From an uncultured Sphingomonas sp. (GTDB taxonomy: Bacteria > Pseudomonadota > Alphaproteobacteria > Sphingomonadales > Sphingomonadaceae), in contig NZ_CAJYHX010000019.1 of NCBI RefSeq assembly GCF_913774285.1, positions 62,001-126,000 of the forward strand: a stretch of DNA of 64,000 nt, in the 5' to 3' direction. Below the pieces are notes generated by a model. It saw only the letters and a list, made by a program, of their open reading frames with translations, was not told where the DNA came from and ran no database searches. Position numbers and translations under genes: made by a program. This document shows, piece by piece, positions 54,273-62,481 of the stretch (positions are counted from its first letter, which is position 1; each line of letters opens with the position of its first letter).

Positions 54273-54938
54273 TCACCAGCTCCAGGGTCGTTCGCGGAAC
54301 CACTGGGTGATCACATATTTGGTGCCCGCACGCACCTTCATCGCATGGTGGATCGTCGCCGGATTGACGCTGCCATCGGGCCGAAGATTGTTCCAGGCGA
54401 GCAGCTTGCCGGGCTCGGGCTGGACGATCTTGTCGATCGCCTTGAAGCGCGTGGCACCGCCCGCCTCGACCTGGTTGAGATAGAGCATCACCGTCCAGGT
54501 GCGCTGGCCGGAGACATCACAGAATTTGTGGAAGTCGGGCGTACCGGGATCGAAGTAATCGGTGTGCGCCTTGAACTCCTGCCCGATCGCGTAGCGCTGG
54601 CCCTGCATCGGCTCGGCATGCGCGCCGTCGAGCCCGATGAAGTCGAGGATGCGCGCCTTGAGGTCGATCGCCAGCGGATCCTCGGCGGCGAGGTCGCAGG
54701 TCTCGCTGGTGCGGAAGGCGTAGTCGTCACCGGCGTTGGCGAGCGTGGAGGGGCGGCGCTTCTCGTCGATCCGCGCCACCAGCGCCGCGCATTGCGCAGC
54801 GTCGAGGAAGTTGCGCACCATGAACAGCGTCACCTTCGGGCTCGGCACCTTCTGGACGCCCGGATAGGAGAGAATGCGCGCGACGACGGGTTCGGAAGGA
54901 TGGCCGCTGCCGAGCGTGGGAAGAGGAGGCATCTGCAT
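54273..54938 (-). CDS. 2-oxoglutarate/Fe(II) dioxygenase, prolyl-4-hydroxylase-like
   Basis: A 221-residue enzyme. Iron ligands His125 and Asp127 in FKAHTDYFDPG and distal His198 in TIHHAMKVRAG; Lys207 in GTKYVITQWFRER binds 2-oxoglutarate. TWTVMLYLNQVEAGGATRF is the family's central beta strand. No signal peptide, so cytoplasmic. Bacterial members hydroxylate proline in proteins such as elongation factor Tu; the target here is unknown. The open frame continues upstream to 55517 but crosses the next gene, so ATG 54938 was taken; MPPL two codons later is an alternative. Confidence 0.88.
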   Translation of the reverse strand: MQMPPLPTLGSGHPSEPVVARILSYPGVQKVPSPKVTLFMVRNFLDAAQCAALVARIDEKRRPSTLANAGDDYAFRTSETCDLAAEDPLAIDLKARILDFIGLDGAHAEPMQGQRYAIGQEFKAHTDYFDPGTPDFHKFCDVSGQRTWTVMLYLNQVEAGGATRFKAIDKIVQPEPGKLLAWNNLRPDGSVNPATIHHAMKVRAGTKYVITQWFRERPWSW

Positions 54939-55051
54939 GATCGCGCTTTTGCCAAAGCATGTGGTTTCATGCCAGCGGGACGCGCAATCGTCATAAATTT
55001 GCAGGTCGATTGTCACAAAGCCTGCGTAGCCGGGCGCCGTCCAGCAGGGGG

Positions 55052-56227
55052 ATGACAGTGCATATCGACGTCGAACGGCATCCCGCAGCAGGAGGTGGGG
55101 CAGTGGCCGCAGCCGCGCAACTGGAGCCGCTGCTTGCCGAGGCTGCGCGGCTCGAAGCTTCCCATCTTCATATCGAGCCGAATGCCCAAGGCGTAGAGAT
55201 TGCATTCCGGGCATCGGGCCTGCTCCATCCGTTCGGCGAAGTGGCGCGGGCCGAAGGCGACGCGCTGATCCGCCAGATCGCCGCCGCCGCGCGGCTGTCG
55301 CCGGACGGCATGCTGCCCCAGCGCGGCGAGATGCGCTGGGAAGGCGAGGTGCTCGACATCTATGTGCTGCCGGTGGTGCACGGGCAGCGGGTGGTGGTGC
55401 AGCGTGCGCCCCGCCAGGCCGGGCACCGCGAGCTCGAGGCGCTGGGGATGAGCGCGGCACTGGCCAACCACGCGCGCACGGCGCTGGCGCGGCCCGGTCT
55501 CGTGCTGGTGGCGGCACCGGCGGGGCAGGGCGGCAGCACGACGTTGCAGACGCTGCTGGGGTTCGCCGTATCGCGCACCCGGCCGGGCCTTGCCGTCGCG
55601 ACCGGCGCGATGCCCGACATGCTGGGCGTGACCTGGGCGGACGGAGCGATCGTCGCCCCGGCGGAGACGCTGCGCGCGGCGATCGAACAGGACGTCGACG
55701 TGCTGATGATCGATTCGCTCGCCGATCGTGCGGCCGCCGCGGCGGCGATACAGGCGGCGCAGGCGGGGCGGCTGGTGCTGGCGGGCATCGATGCGATCGA
55801 TTCGGTGGCGGCGATCCAGCAGATGCGCGGCTGGCGGGTGGAGGCCTTCCACCTTGCCTCCGCGCTCAGCCTGGTGGTGGCGCAGCGACTGGTGCGGCGG
55901 CTGTGCCCCGAATGCCGCGAGCCGGTGCAGGCCACCGGCTCGGTCTCGGCGCTGCTCGGCTTCGATCCCGGGGCGATCGTCTATGCCTCTGCCGGGTGCG
56001 TGGTGTGCGGGGGCACGGGATTCGCTGGGCAAACCGGCGTGTTCGAATCGATTCGCGGTGACGCGACGATCCGGCGGCTGGTCAATGACGGCGGCGACGC
56101 GGCGATTCTCGCCCGCCACGCCTTTATCAGCACCCCCAATCTGGGCTCCGCCGCGCGGCACCTCGCCCGCACCGGAGTGACCACGCCGGAGGAGGCGGTG
56201 AAAATTTCCCGCGGGCAGGGTGCGTAA
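55052..56227 (+). CDS. GspE/PilB-like protein with degenerate P-loop
   Basis: A 391-residue type II secretion/type IV pilus ATPase-like protein. N-terminal domain (SHLHIEPNAQGVEIAFRASG, like the SDIHIEP motif of GspE) and C-terminal metal site with CPEC (Cys285/288) and CVVC (Cys316/319) are well kept. The nucleotide site is not: the loop that should be GPTGSGKTTT reads APAGQGGSTT, so the Walker A lysine is Gly161, and the Walker B/His-box region (DVDVLMIDSLADRAAAA, LVLAGIDAID) lacks the normal GEIRD and LHTN motifs. It is therefore probably a non-hydrolysing pseudo-ATPase. No other secretion gene is adjacent. ATG chosen with GGGGG upstream. Confidence 0.85.
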   Translation: MTVHIDVERHPAAGGGAVAAAAQLEPLLAEAARLEASHLHIEPNAQGVEIAFRASGLLHPFGEVARAEGDALIRQIAAAARLSPDGMLPQRGEMRWEGEVLDIYVLPVVHGQRVVVQRAPRQAGHRELEALGMSAALANHARTALARPGLVLVAAPAGQGGSTTLQTLLGFAVSRTRPGLAVATGAMPDMLGVTWADGAIVAPAETLRAAIEQDVDVLMIDSLADRAAAAAAIQAAQAGRLVLAGIDAIDSVAAIQQMRGWRVEAFHLASALSLVVAQRLVRRLCPECREPVQATGSVSALLGFDPGAIVYASAGCVVCGGTGFAGQTGVFESIRGDATIRRLVNDGGDAAILARHAFISTPNLGSAARHLARTGVTTPEEAVKISRGQGA

Positions 56228-56274
56228 TCATCTTGCGCTCCGCTTCGGAGCCCGCTAAGCGCGCACTCCTTCAC

Positions 56275-56352
56275 GGCGACCATAGCTCAATCGGTTAGAG
56301 CGCTGGTTTGTGGTACCAGAGGTTGCGGGTTCGATCCCCGTTGGTCGCCCCA
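56275..56352 (+). tRNA. tRNA-His (anticodon GTG)
   Basis: Acceptor GCGACCA/TGGTCGC with the extra G at position -1 paired to C73, the mark of tRNA-His; D arm GCTC..GAGC; anticodon stem CTGGT/ACCAG with loop TTGTGGT (anticodon GTG); T arm GCGGG-TTCGATC-CCCGT; encoded CCA end. No terminator before the dehydrogenase gene, so the two may be co-transcribed. Confidence 0.97.
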
Positions 56353-56384
56353 CTTTCCCCCTTCATCACAGCGCGGATCCATCC

Positions 56385-57434
56385 ATGATCACCGACTGGG
56401 GCTTTCCCGATTTCGACGACCACGAGGGCGTTCACCTCTTCTCGGATCGGGCTTCCGGCCTTAGCGCGATCATCGCCGTCCACTCGACCGCGCTGGGTGC
56501 GGCTGCGGGTGGCGTGCGCTTCTGGCATTATGCCGATCACCGCGCTGCGATCACCGATGCGCTGCGTCTCTCGCGCGGCATGAGCTACAAGAACGCCATG
56601 GCCGATCTGCCCATGGGCGGCGGCAAGGGCGTGATCCTCGCCGACAAGCCGGGCGCGGAAGTTACCCAGGCGCAGCTGGAAGCCTTTGGCCGCGCGGTCG
56701 AATCGCTCCATGGCCGCTACGTGACCGCGGAAGACGTCGGCATGTCCGAGGCGCGCATGAAGGTCGTCGCGACCCAGACCAAGCATGTCTCGGGCCTGCC
56801 GGTGGCGGCAGGCAGCGCGGGCGGCGATCCGGGTCCGGTGACGGCGCGCGGCGTCTATCTCGGCGTCAAGGCGGCGGCGAAGCGTGGCCTGGGCGTCGAT
56901 TCGATGGCCGGCGTGCGCGTGGCGATCCAGGGCGTCGGCTCGGTCGGCGGCGGGCTTGCCCGGCTGCTGGCGGCGGACGGGGCCAAGCTGACGCTGGCCG
57001 ATGTCCATGGCGACCGCGCCAAGGCGCTTGCCGCGGAGCTGGGTGCCGAGGCGATCGACGCCGACGCGATCCTGACCCACGAAGCCGACATTCTCAGCCC
57101 GTGCGCGCTGGGCGCGATCCTTACCGAGCAGTCGATCGACGCGCTCAAGGTGCGCGTCGTCGCGGGCGGTGCGAACAACCAGCTCGCCACGCGCGAGGAC
57201 GGCCATCGCCTGCACGCGCGCGGCATCGTCTACGCGCCGGATTATGTGATCAACGCCGGCGGCATCATCAACGTCGCGCTCGAATATCTGGGGCAGGGCG
57301 ACCGTTCCGAGGTCGATGCGCGGGTCGAGAAGATCCCGGTGCGCCTCAATCAGGTGTGGGACGAAAGCGAAGCGACCGGCGATCCGTCGAGCGAAGTCGC
57401 CGACCGCATCGCCCAGCGCCTGATCGGGCGGTAA
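56385..57434 (+). CDS. Glu/Leu/Phe/Val dehydrogenase
   Basis: A 349-residue amino-acid dehydrogenase. The catalytic region SYKNAMADLPMGGGKGVILA contains the active Lys, and TAEDVGMSEARMKVVATQT is family-typical; the NAD-binding domain begins VAIQGVGSVGGGLARLLA. YAPDYVINAGGIINVALEYL is the branch mark of leucine/phenylalanine dehydrogenases rather than glutamate dehydrogenase. It should deaminate branched-chain or aromatic amino acids using NAD+. The start at 56385 avoids the tRNA; the longer frame overlaps tRNA-His. Confidence 0.9.
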   Translation: MITDWGFPDFDDHEGVHLFSDRASGLSAIIAVHSTALGAAAGGVRFWHYADHRAAITDALRLSRGMSYKNAMADLPMGGGKGVILADKPGAEVTQAQLEAFGRAVESLHGRYVTAEDVGMSEARMKVVATQTKHVSGLPVAAGSAGGDPGPVTARGVYLGVKAAAKRGLGVDSMAGVRVAIQGVGSVGGGLARLLAADGAKLTLADVHGDRAKALAAELGAEAIDADAILTHEADILSPCALGAILTEQSIDALKVRVVAGGANNQLATREDGHRLHARGIVYAPDYVINAGGIINVALEYLGQGDRSEVDARVEKIPVRLNQVWDESEATGDPSSEVADRIAQRLIGR

Positions 57435-57437
57435 TTC

Positions 57438-57469
57438 AAAGGCCCTCCCCACACAGGGGAGGGCCTTTT
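57438..57469. terminator. two-way intrinsic terminator between dehydrogenase and GDT1 genes
   Basis: AAAGGCCCTCCCC-ACACA-GGGGAGGGCCTTTT: a 13-bp perfect stem with U-rich tails on both strands, between convergent stops at 57434 and 57474. Confidence 0.93.
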
Positions 57470-57473
57470 GCTA

Positions 57474-58085
57474 TCAGAGCCACCCCGCCGTCTGCGCCGC
57501 GAGCCAGAGCCCGATCACGACGAACAGCAGCGCGGCGATGCGGTGCACGGTCGTCAGCGGCACGCGGTCGATCACCGCCTTGCCGAGGAACACCGCCGGC
57601 ACATTGGCGAGCATCATCCCCAGCGTCGTCCCCGCCGTCACCGGCAGTACCGCATGGAAGCGCGCGCCGAGCGCAACGGTGGCGACCTGGGTCTTGTCGC
57701 CCATTTCGACCAGGAAGAAGGCGATCGCGGTGGTGAGGAACGCGCCAAACCGCGCGGGCTTGGGTGCCTCGTCCTCGTCGAGCTTGTCCGGGATCAGCGT
57801 CCACAGGCCCATCGCGACGAACGAGGCGGCGACCGCATAGCGGAACCACACGCTGTCGAGCAGTCCGGCCACTTCGGCACCCACCAGCGCGGCAAGAAAA
57901 TGGTTGGCGATCGTCGCGACGAAGATGCCGCAGATGATCGGCACCGGGCGCTTGAAGCGGGTCGCGAGCAGGATCGCCAGCAGCTGGGTCTTGTCGCCGA
58001 TTTCGGCGAGCGCGACCACCGCGGTCGAGGTGAGCAGGGCTTCCAAGAAAATCTCCGGGCCGGGCGGATGCGAATCCAACGACAT
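57474..58085 (-). CDS. GDT1/TMEM165-family manganese exporter
   Basis: A 203-residue membrane protein with six or seven helices and the duplicated E-x-G-D-K-(T/S) motif of the UPF0016/GDT1 family, VVALAEIGDKTQLLAILLA in the first half and FFLVEMGDKTQVATVALGA in the second. Bacterial members (such as MneA of Vibrio) export Mn2+. The start codon at 58085 is set by GGGGAG five bases upstream and by the start of the family homology. Its mRNA leader is a yybP-ykoY manganese riboswitch followed by a hairpin that hides that ribosome site, so high Mn2+ should turn on translation. Confidence 0.92.
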   Translation of the reverse strand: MSLDSHPPGPEIFLEALLTSTAVVALAEIGDKTQLLAILLATRFKRPVPIICGIFVATIANHFLAALVGAEVAGLLDSVWFRYAVAASFVAMGLWTLIPDKLDEDEAPKPARFGAFLTTAIAFFLVEMGDKTQVATVALGARFHAVLPVTAGTTLGMMLANVPAVFLGKAVIDRVPLTTVHRIAALLFVVIGLWLAAQTAGWL

Positions 58086-58118
58086 CGCATCTCCCCGCCC
58101 GGCACGAGCGGAGATGCG
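58086..58118 (-). promoter_or_regulatory. RBS-sequestering hairpin of the manganese riboswitch
   Basis: On the minus strand CGCATCTCCGC pairs with GCGGGGAGATGCG (one bulge) and holds the GGGGAG ribosome site in the stem, ending directly at the ATG. It is the expression platform of the aptamer beside it. Confidence 0.8.
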
Positions 58119-58120
58119 AC

Positions 58121-58240
58121 GCCATTGGTCTCGCCCGAACCTTGCGGCTCCGCCTGCGCCATGGCCTCTCGACCAAGTATGTTGACGCAAGCGCCCGGTG
58201 CACGCCGCACCGGCTGGCTACTCCCCAGATGACCGGGGCC
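58121..58240 (-). promoter_or_regulatory. yybP-ykoY manganese riboswitch
   Basis: Read on the minus strand, the leader has the invariant blocks in order: CTGGGGAGTAGCC (P1/internal loop L1), then a hairpin, TCAACATACTTGG (the second conserved loop, L3), a further hairpin, and CGAGACCAATGG, which closes P1 with the 5' GGTC. The two loops form the Mn2+ site in known structures. The family is known to control MntP and GDT1 exporters; the gene downstream is GDT1. Confidence 0.92.
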
Positions 58241-58349
58241 GGGTAGCGGAGGCTGCACGGCTTTGCAACCCTATGCGCAAGGAGAGGCGGGGCGGTGCAA
58301 TCCCCGCTTGGAATCGGGGGAGAAACCCGGCTACTCCAGCGCCGTGCCG

Positions 58350-59069
58350 ATGCTACACGCCCTCGCCAATCCGGCGCGCTTCCTCAAGATCGCCCGGCCG
58401 CTGACGCCCGCCCTGTTCTGGGTGGGGCTGGCGCTGACGCTGGTCGGCGCCTGGGCGGGCCTCACCCAGACGCCCGCCGACTATCTGCAGAAGGACAGCG
58501 TCCGCATCCTCTACATCCATGTGCCGACCGCCTGGCTCGGCATGGGCGGATGGAGCAGCCTGGCGCTGGCTTGCCTGAGCTATCTGATCTGGCGGCACCC
58601 GCTGGCCATCGTCGCCGCGCGCGCGATCGCGCCGGTGGGGGCGGTGTTCGCCGCGCTGTGCCTGATCACCGGCTCGATCTGGGGTCGCCCGACCTGGGGT
58701 ACCTGGTGGGAATGGGACGGCCGGTTGACCAGCATGCTGCTGCTTTTCTTCGTCTACATCGCATGGATCGCGCTTGCCCGCGCCGATGCCGAGCGGAGCG
58801 GCGATGGCCGTATCCCGGCGCTGTTCGGCGTCGCGGGAACAGTGCTATTGCCTATCATTCGCTATTCAGTGGTGTGGTGGAACACGCTGCACCAGGGGGA
58901 GAGCATCGGGCTCACCCGCAGCAGCATCGACGCGTCGATGCTCTGGCCGCTGTGGTTCACGCTGTCGGGCTTCAGCCTGCTGTTCGGCGCGATCGTGCTG
59001 ATGCGGATGCGCGCGCTGCTCGCCCGGCAGAAGGTCGAAGCCCGGCTGCGGCGGAGGGCGGCGCAATGA
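58350..59069 (+). CDS. ccmC: heme exporter protein CcmC
   Basis: A 239-residue membrane protein with six helices and the tryptophan-rich heme motif WGTWWEWDGRLT between helices 3 and 4; flanking His residues are at YIHVPTAWLG and NTLHQGESIG. It loads heme onto CcmE in cytochrome c maturation. First gene in the visible ccm block; ccmA and ccmB, which make the ATPase part, are not in the window. The ATG at 58350 was taken (a GTG two codons earlier is possible). It overlaps ccmD by ATGA. Confidence 0.95.
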   Translation: MLHALANPARFLKIARPLTPALFWVGLALTLVGAWAGLTQTPADYLQKDSVRILYIHVPTAWLGMGGWSSLALACLSYLIWRHPLAIVAARAIAPVGAVFAALCLITGSIWGRPTWGTWWEWDGRLTSMLLLFFVYIAWIALARADAERSGDGRIPALFGVAGTVLLPIIRYSVVWWNTLHQGESIGLTRSSIDASMLWPLWFTLSGFSLLFGAIVLMRMRALLARQKVEARLRRRAAQ

Positions 59070-59197
59070 ACCATTGGTGGTTCGTGACTGCCGCCTATCT
59101 GGTGGTGGCGCTCGGCACCGGCAGTATCGCCGCCGCGAGCTGGTGGGCGATGCGTCGCGCGGAAGCCACGGCGGATGCACTGGGCCGCCGCCAGTGA
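59066..59197 (+). CDS. ccmD: heme exporter protein CcmD
   Basis: A 43-residue protein with a single membrane helix (WWFVTAAYLVVALGTGSIAA) and a charged tail, the CcmD plan. It joins CcmC and CcmE in the CcmABCD complex that releases holo-CcmE. Overlaps ccmC and ccmE by 4 bp each. Confidence 0.88.
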   Translation: MNHWWFVTAAYLVVALGTGSIAAASWWAMRRAEATADALGRRQ

Positions 59198-59628
59198 AGG
59201 CAAAGCATCAAAGACTGACGCTGGCACTGCTGGCTGTGGCGGCAATCGTCGGCGCGGCGCTGCTGGCGCTCTCCGCGCTCAAGGACCAGGCCGCGTTCTT
59301 CTATGCCCCCGGCGACGTCGCCGGAAAGCCGCTGCCGCTCGGCAAGGCGGTGCGGCTGGGCGGCATGGTCGAGAAGGGCTCACTGGTCCGCGCCAAGGAC
59401 GGTGTCTCGATCGCCTTCAAGGTCACCGACGGCAAGGATGTGGTGCCGGTACGCTTCCGCGGGGTGACCCCGGACCTGTTCCGTGAGGGATCGGGGGTCG
59501 TTGCCGAAGGCCAGTTCCAGCCCGACGGCAGCTTCACTGCCGACAATCTGCTCGCCAAGCATGACGAGCGCTACATGCCGCCGCAGATGGCGGGGAAGAT
59601 GCACAAGAGCGAGTCGCTGGAGCCATGA
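59194..59628 (+). CDS. ccmE: cytochrome c maturation heme chaperone CcmE
   Basis: A 144-residue protein starting with GTG that overlaps the ccmD stop. One N-terminal helix (LTLALLAVAAIVGAALLALS), then the OB-fold with LGGMVEKGSLVR, and the covalent heme site LLAKHDERYMPPQM with its His. A complete N-terminus with KAKHQRL fits the family. It carries heme from CcmC to CcmF in the periplasm. Confidence 0.95.
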   Translation: MKAKHQRLTLALLAVAAIVGAALLALSALKDQAAFFYAPGDVAGKPLPLGKAVRLGGMVEKGSLVRAKDGVSIAFKVTDGKDVVPVRFRGVTPDLFREGSGVVAEGQFQPDGSFTADNLLAKHDERYMPPQMAGKMHKSESLEP

Positions 59629-61553
59629 TCGCCGAAGCCGGACTCGCGGCGCTGTGGCTCGCCACCGCCTTCGCCATTGCGCAGCTGCTGCTGGGCGCCG
59701 CTGCCGCGCGTGCGGGTGACCCGGGCGCAATGTTGCCCGGCGTGCGCAAGATCGCGCTGGTCCAGGCGCTGTTCGCGCTGCTGGCCTTCCTGATCCTGAT
59801 CTGGCTGTTCGTCACCTCGGACATGTCGGTGCTGCTGGTGGCGCAGAACAGCCATTCGCTGAAGCCGATGCTCTACAAGGTTGCCGGCGCCTGGGGGAAC
59901 CACGAAGGCTCGATGCTGCTCTGGGTGACCGTGCTCGCGGTCGCCGGGGCAGGCGTCGCGCTGTTCGAGCGGCGGCTGGTGGCGGAGACGCTCTCCGCCA
60001 CGCTGGCGGCACAGGCGGCGATCGCGATCGGCTTCTACGCCTTCCTCGCCTTTGCCTCGAACCCCTTTGCGCGGCTCAACCCTGCGCCGGCGGACGGGCA
60101 GGGGCTCAACCCGCTGCTGCAGGATCCCGGTCTCGCCTTCCACCCGCCGACGCTCTATCTCGGCTATGTCGGGCTCTCGGTGGCGTTCAGCTTCGCGGTC
60201 GCCGCATTGCTGATGCGCGACGTGGGCCCGGCCTTCGCCAAGGCGATGCGGCCCTGGGTGCTCGCCGCATGGATTTTCCTGACGATCGGCATCACCGCCG
60301 GCAGCTACTGGGCCTATTACGAGCTCGGCTGGGGCGGCTGGTGGTTCTGGGACCCGGTGGAGAATGCCTCGCTGATGCCCTGGCTGGCGGCAACCGCGCT
60401 GCTCCATTCGGTCAACGTGCTGGCGACCCGGGACGGCCTGCGTGCCTGGACGCTGATGCTGGCGGTGGTCGCCTTCTCGATGTCGATGGTCGGCACCTTC
60501 CTCGTCCGCTCCGGCATCCTGGTGAGCGTCCATTCCTTTGCGGTCGACCCGACGCGCGGCACCTTCCTGCTCGCGCTGCTCGGCATCTACATCGGTGGCG
60601 CACTGGCGCTGTTCGGTGCGCGGGTGGGTACGGTGACGCAGGGCGCGACCTTCCAGCTGGTCAGCCGCGAGGCGGCGCTGGTGCTCAACAACCTGCTGCT
60701 CAGCGTGATCCTGGGGATCGTGCTGATCGGCACGCTCTACCCGCTCGTCGCGCAGGCAATGGGCGTGCAGCTCTCAATCGGTGCGCCCTTCTTCGAGAAG
60801 ACCGCGGTGCCGATCGCGCTGGTCCTGGTCGCCGGCACTGCCGCAGGGCCGCTGCTGCGCTGGCGCAAGGACTCCGTCCAAGCGCTGCTCACGCGCCTGA
60901 CCATCCCGGTGGCGATCGCGGGCGTGGCCTTTGCGCTGTTCTTCGCCCTGTCGGGCTTTGCCTCGCCGATCGCGGTGCTGGTGCTCGCGCTCGCCCTCGG
61001 GCTCGCCGCCGCCAGCGTTGCGCCGCTGTGGAAGCGTAACCTGCGCCGTACGCCGCTGCCCATCTACGGCATGGTCGTCGCGCATCTCGGCATCGCGGTG
61101 AGCCTCATGGGCATGGCGGCGGACACGCTGTTCAAGCAGGAGCGGCTGGCCGCGGTCACCATCGGCGACAATCTCACCGTCGGTCCCTTCAAGGTGACGC
61201 TGGTCGAGGTGCGGCCCACCGTCGGCCCCAATTGGTCGGCGATGGAAGCGCGGCTGCAGGTCCAGCGCGGCGCCAGCGAGCCGTTCGAATTGATTCCCCA
61301 GCAGCGATTCTTCTCCAACCCGCCCACCAACACCAGCGAAGCCGCTATCGCCACCTTGTGGGACGGCCAGGTCTACACCGTGCTCGGCGCGGCGGACGGT
61401 GCGGGGCGCTGGCAGCTGCGGCTGTGGTGGAAGCCGTTCGTCACGCTGATCTGGGCGGGCGGCGGGCTGATCGCGCTCGGCGGCATCCTGTCGCTGCTGG
61501 GGCGCGTTCTCCGCGCCCGCCGCGAAGCGCGCGAGCGGGAGGAATGGGCATGA
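59625..61553 (+). CDS. ccmF: cytochrome c heme lyase subunit CcmF
   Basis: A 642-residue membrane protein with about 15 helices. Tryptophan-rich motif LGWGGWWFWDPVENASLMPW, KAMRPWVLAAWIFLTIGITA, and the conserved periplasmic His around NSHSLKPMLYKVAGAWGNHE. It receives heme from CcmE and attaches it to apocytochrome c. Overlaps ccmE and ccmG by 4 bp. Confidence 0.97.
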   Translation: MIAEAGLAALWLATAFAIAQLLLGAAAARAGDPGAMLPGVRKIALVQALFALLAFLILIWLFVTSDMSVLLVAQNSHSLKPMLYKVAGAWGNHEGSMLLWVTVLAVAGAGVALFERRLVAETLSATLAAQAAIAIGFYAFLAFASNPFARLNPAPADGQGLNPLLQDPGLAFHPPTLYLGYVGLSVAFSFAVAALLMRDVGPAFAKAMRPWVLAAWIFLTIGITAGSYWAYYELGWGGWWFWDPVENASLMPWLAATALLHSVNVLATRDGLRAWTLMLAVVAFSMSMVGTFLVRSGILVSVHSFAVDPTRGTFLLALLGIYIGGALALFGARVGTVTQGATFQLVSREAALVLNNLLLSVILGIVLIGTLYPLVAQAMGVQLSIGAPFFEKTAVPIALVLVAGTAAGPLLRWRKDSVQALLTRLTIPVAIAGVAFALFFALSGFASPIAVLVLALALGLAAASVAPLWKRNLRRTPLPIYGMVVAHLGIAVSLMGMAADTLFKQERLAAVTIGDNLTVGPFKVTLVEVRPTVGPNWSAMEARLQVQRGASEPFELIPQQRFFSNPPTNTSEAAIATLWDGQVYTVLGAADGAGRWQLRLWWKPFVTLIWAGGGLIALGGILSLLGRVLRARREAREREEWA

Positions 61554-62077
61554 AGAAGCTGCTGATCTGGCTGCCGCTTGCCCTGTTCGCGCTGGTCTTC
61601 GCGCTGGTGGTGAACGGGTTGATCGAGCCGAGCGACCGCATCGTCCGCTCCGCGATGGTCGGCAAGCCGTTGCCGACGCTCCAGCTGCCAGCGATCGTGC
61701 AGGGCAAGCCCGGCATCGACACCGCGACCTGGCCCAAGGGCAAGCCACGCCTGCTCAACATATTCGCCAGCTGGTGCATTCCCTGCGTCGCCGAGGCGCC
61801 GCAACTGCTCAAGCTCAAGCAGGCGGGCGCGCAGATCGATGCGATCGCGGTACGCGACTCTGCCCCGGAAGTGCAGGCCTTTCTCACCCGCAACGGTGAC
61901 CCCTATAGCCGTATCGGCGACGATACTGCGATGCGTGCGCAATTATCGCTGGGCTCTTCCGGCGTACCGGAAACCTTCGTGATCGACTCACGCGGCGTGA
62001 TCGTCGACCAGCATATCGGCGACATCCGCGCCGAAGACGTGCCCAAGCTGCTCGCCGCGTTGGAGAAAGCGAAGTGA
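61550..62077 (+). CDS. ccmG: thiol:disulfide interchange protein CcmG/DsbE
   Basis: A 175-residue thioredoxin-fold protein anchored by one N-terminal helix (WLPLALFALVFALVVNGLI). Active site WCIPC in FASWCIPCVAEAP, and the cis-Pro region GSSGVPETFVIDSRG. It keeps the apocytochrome CXXCH cysteines reduced. GGGAGG precedes the second ATG (61550) by seven bases; an ATG two codons earlier is too close. Confidence 0.95.
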   Translation: MKKLLIWLPLALFALVFALVVNGLIEPSDRIVRSAMVGKPLPTLQLPAIVQGKPGIDTATWPKGKPRLLNIFASWCIPCVAEAPQLLKLKQAGAQIDAIAVRDSAPEVQAFLTRNGDPYSRIGDDTAMRAQLSLGSSGVPETFVIDSRGVIVDQHIGDIRAEDVPKLLAALEKAK

Positions 62078-62481
62078 AACGGGTGCTGCTGCCGGTGGCG
62101 CTGATGGTCGCTGGCGCGGCGCACGCAGACTCGGCTCTGCCGGCCTCGCCGCTCGCCTATACCCAGCTTGCCGACCCCGAGCAGGAGGCCCAAGCCAAGG
62201 CGCTGATGGAAACGCTGCGCTGCCTCGTCTGCCAAGGCCAGAGCATCGCCGACAGCGATGCCGACATGGCCGGCGAGATGCGTGCGCTCGTCCGCCAGCG
62301 AATCGCCGCGGGCGAGCGGCCCTCGCAGGTCCGCAAATGGCTGATGGAGCGCTATGGCGACTATGTCACCTACGACCCGCCGCTCAGCTGGATCACCGCG
62401 CCGCTGTGGATCGCGCCGCTGGTGCTGCTCGCGCTTGGGCTGCTGCTCGCACGGCGCCTGTTCAAGAGGAAGGCGACATGA
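62074..62481 (+). CDS. ccmH: cytochrome c maturation protein CcmH
   Basis: A 135-residue CcmH/CycL starting with GTG. Signal peptide residues 1-18, thiol motif LRCLVCQGQSIADSDADMA, then WLMERYGDYVTYDPPLS and a C-terminal membrane helix. It acts with CcmG on apocytochrome disulfides. The short form (without a fused TPR part) fits the separate CcmI-like gene that follows. Confidence 0.95.
   Translation: MKRVLLPVALMVAGAAHADSALPASPLAYTQLADPEQEAQAKALMETLRCLVCQGQSIADSDADMAGEMRALVRQRIAAGERPSQVRKWLMERYGDYVTYDPPLSWITAPLWIAPLVLLALGLLLARRLFKRKAT

Noticed and set aside
58241..58349. Possible second riboswitch (cobalamin-like) upstream of ccmC
   Set aside because: GC-rich short hairpins are present, but the conserved B12-box sequence GCCACTG is not; the plus strand here is mostly the complement of the manganese riboswitch promoter region.
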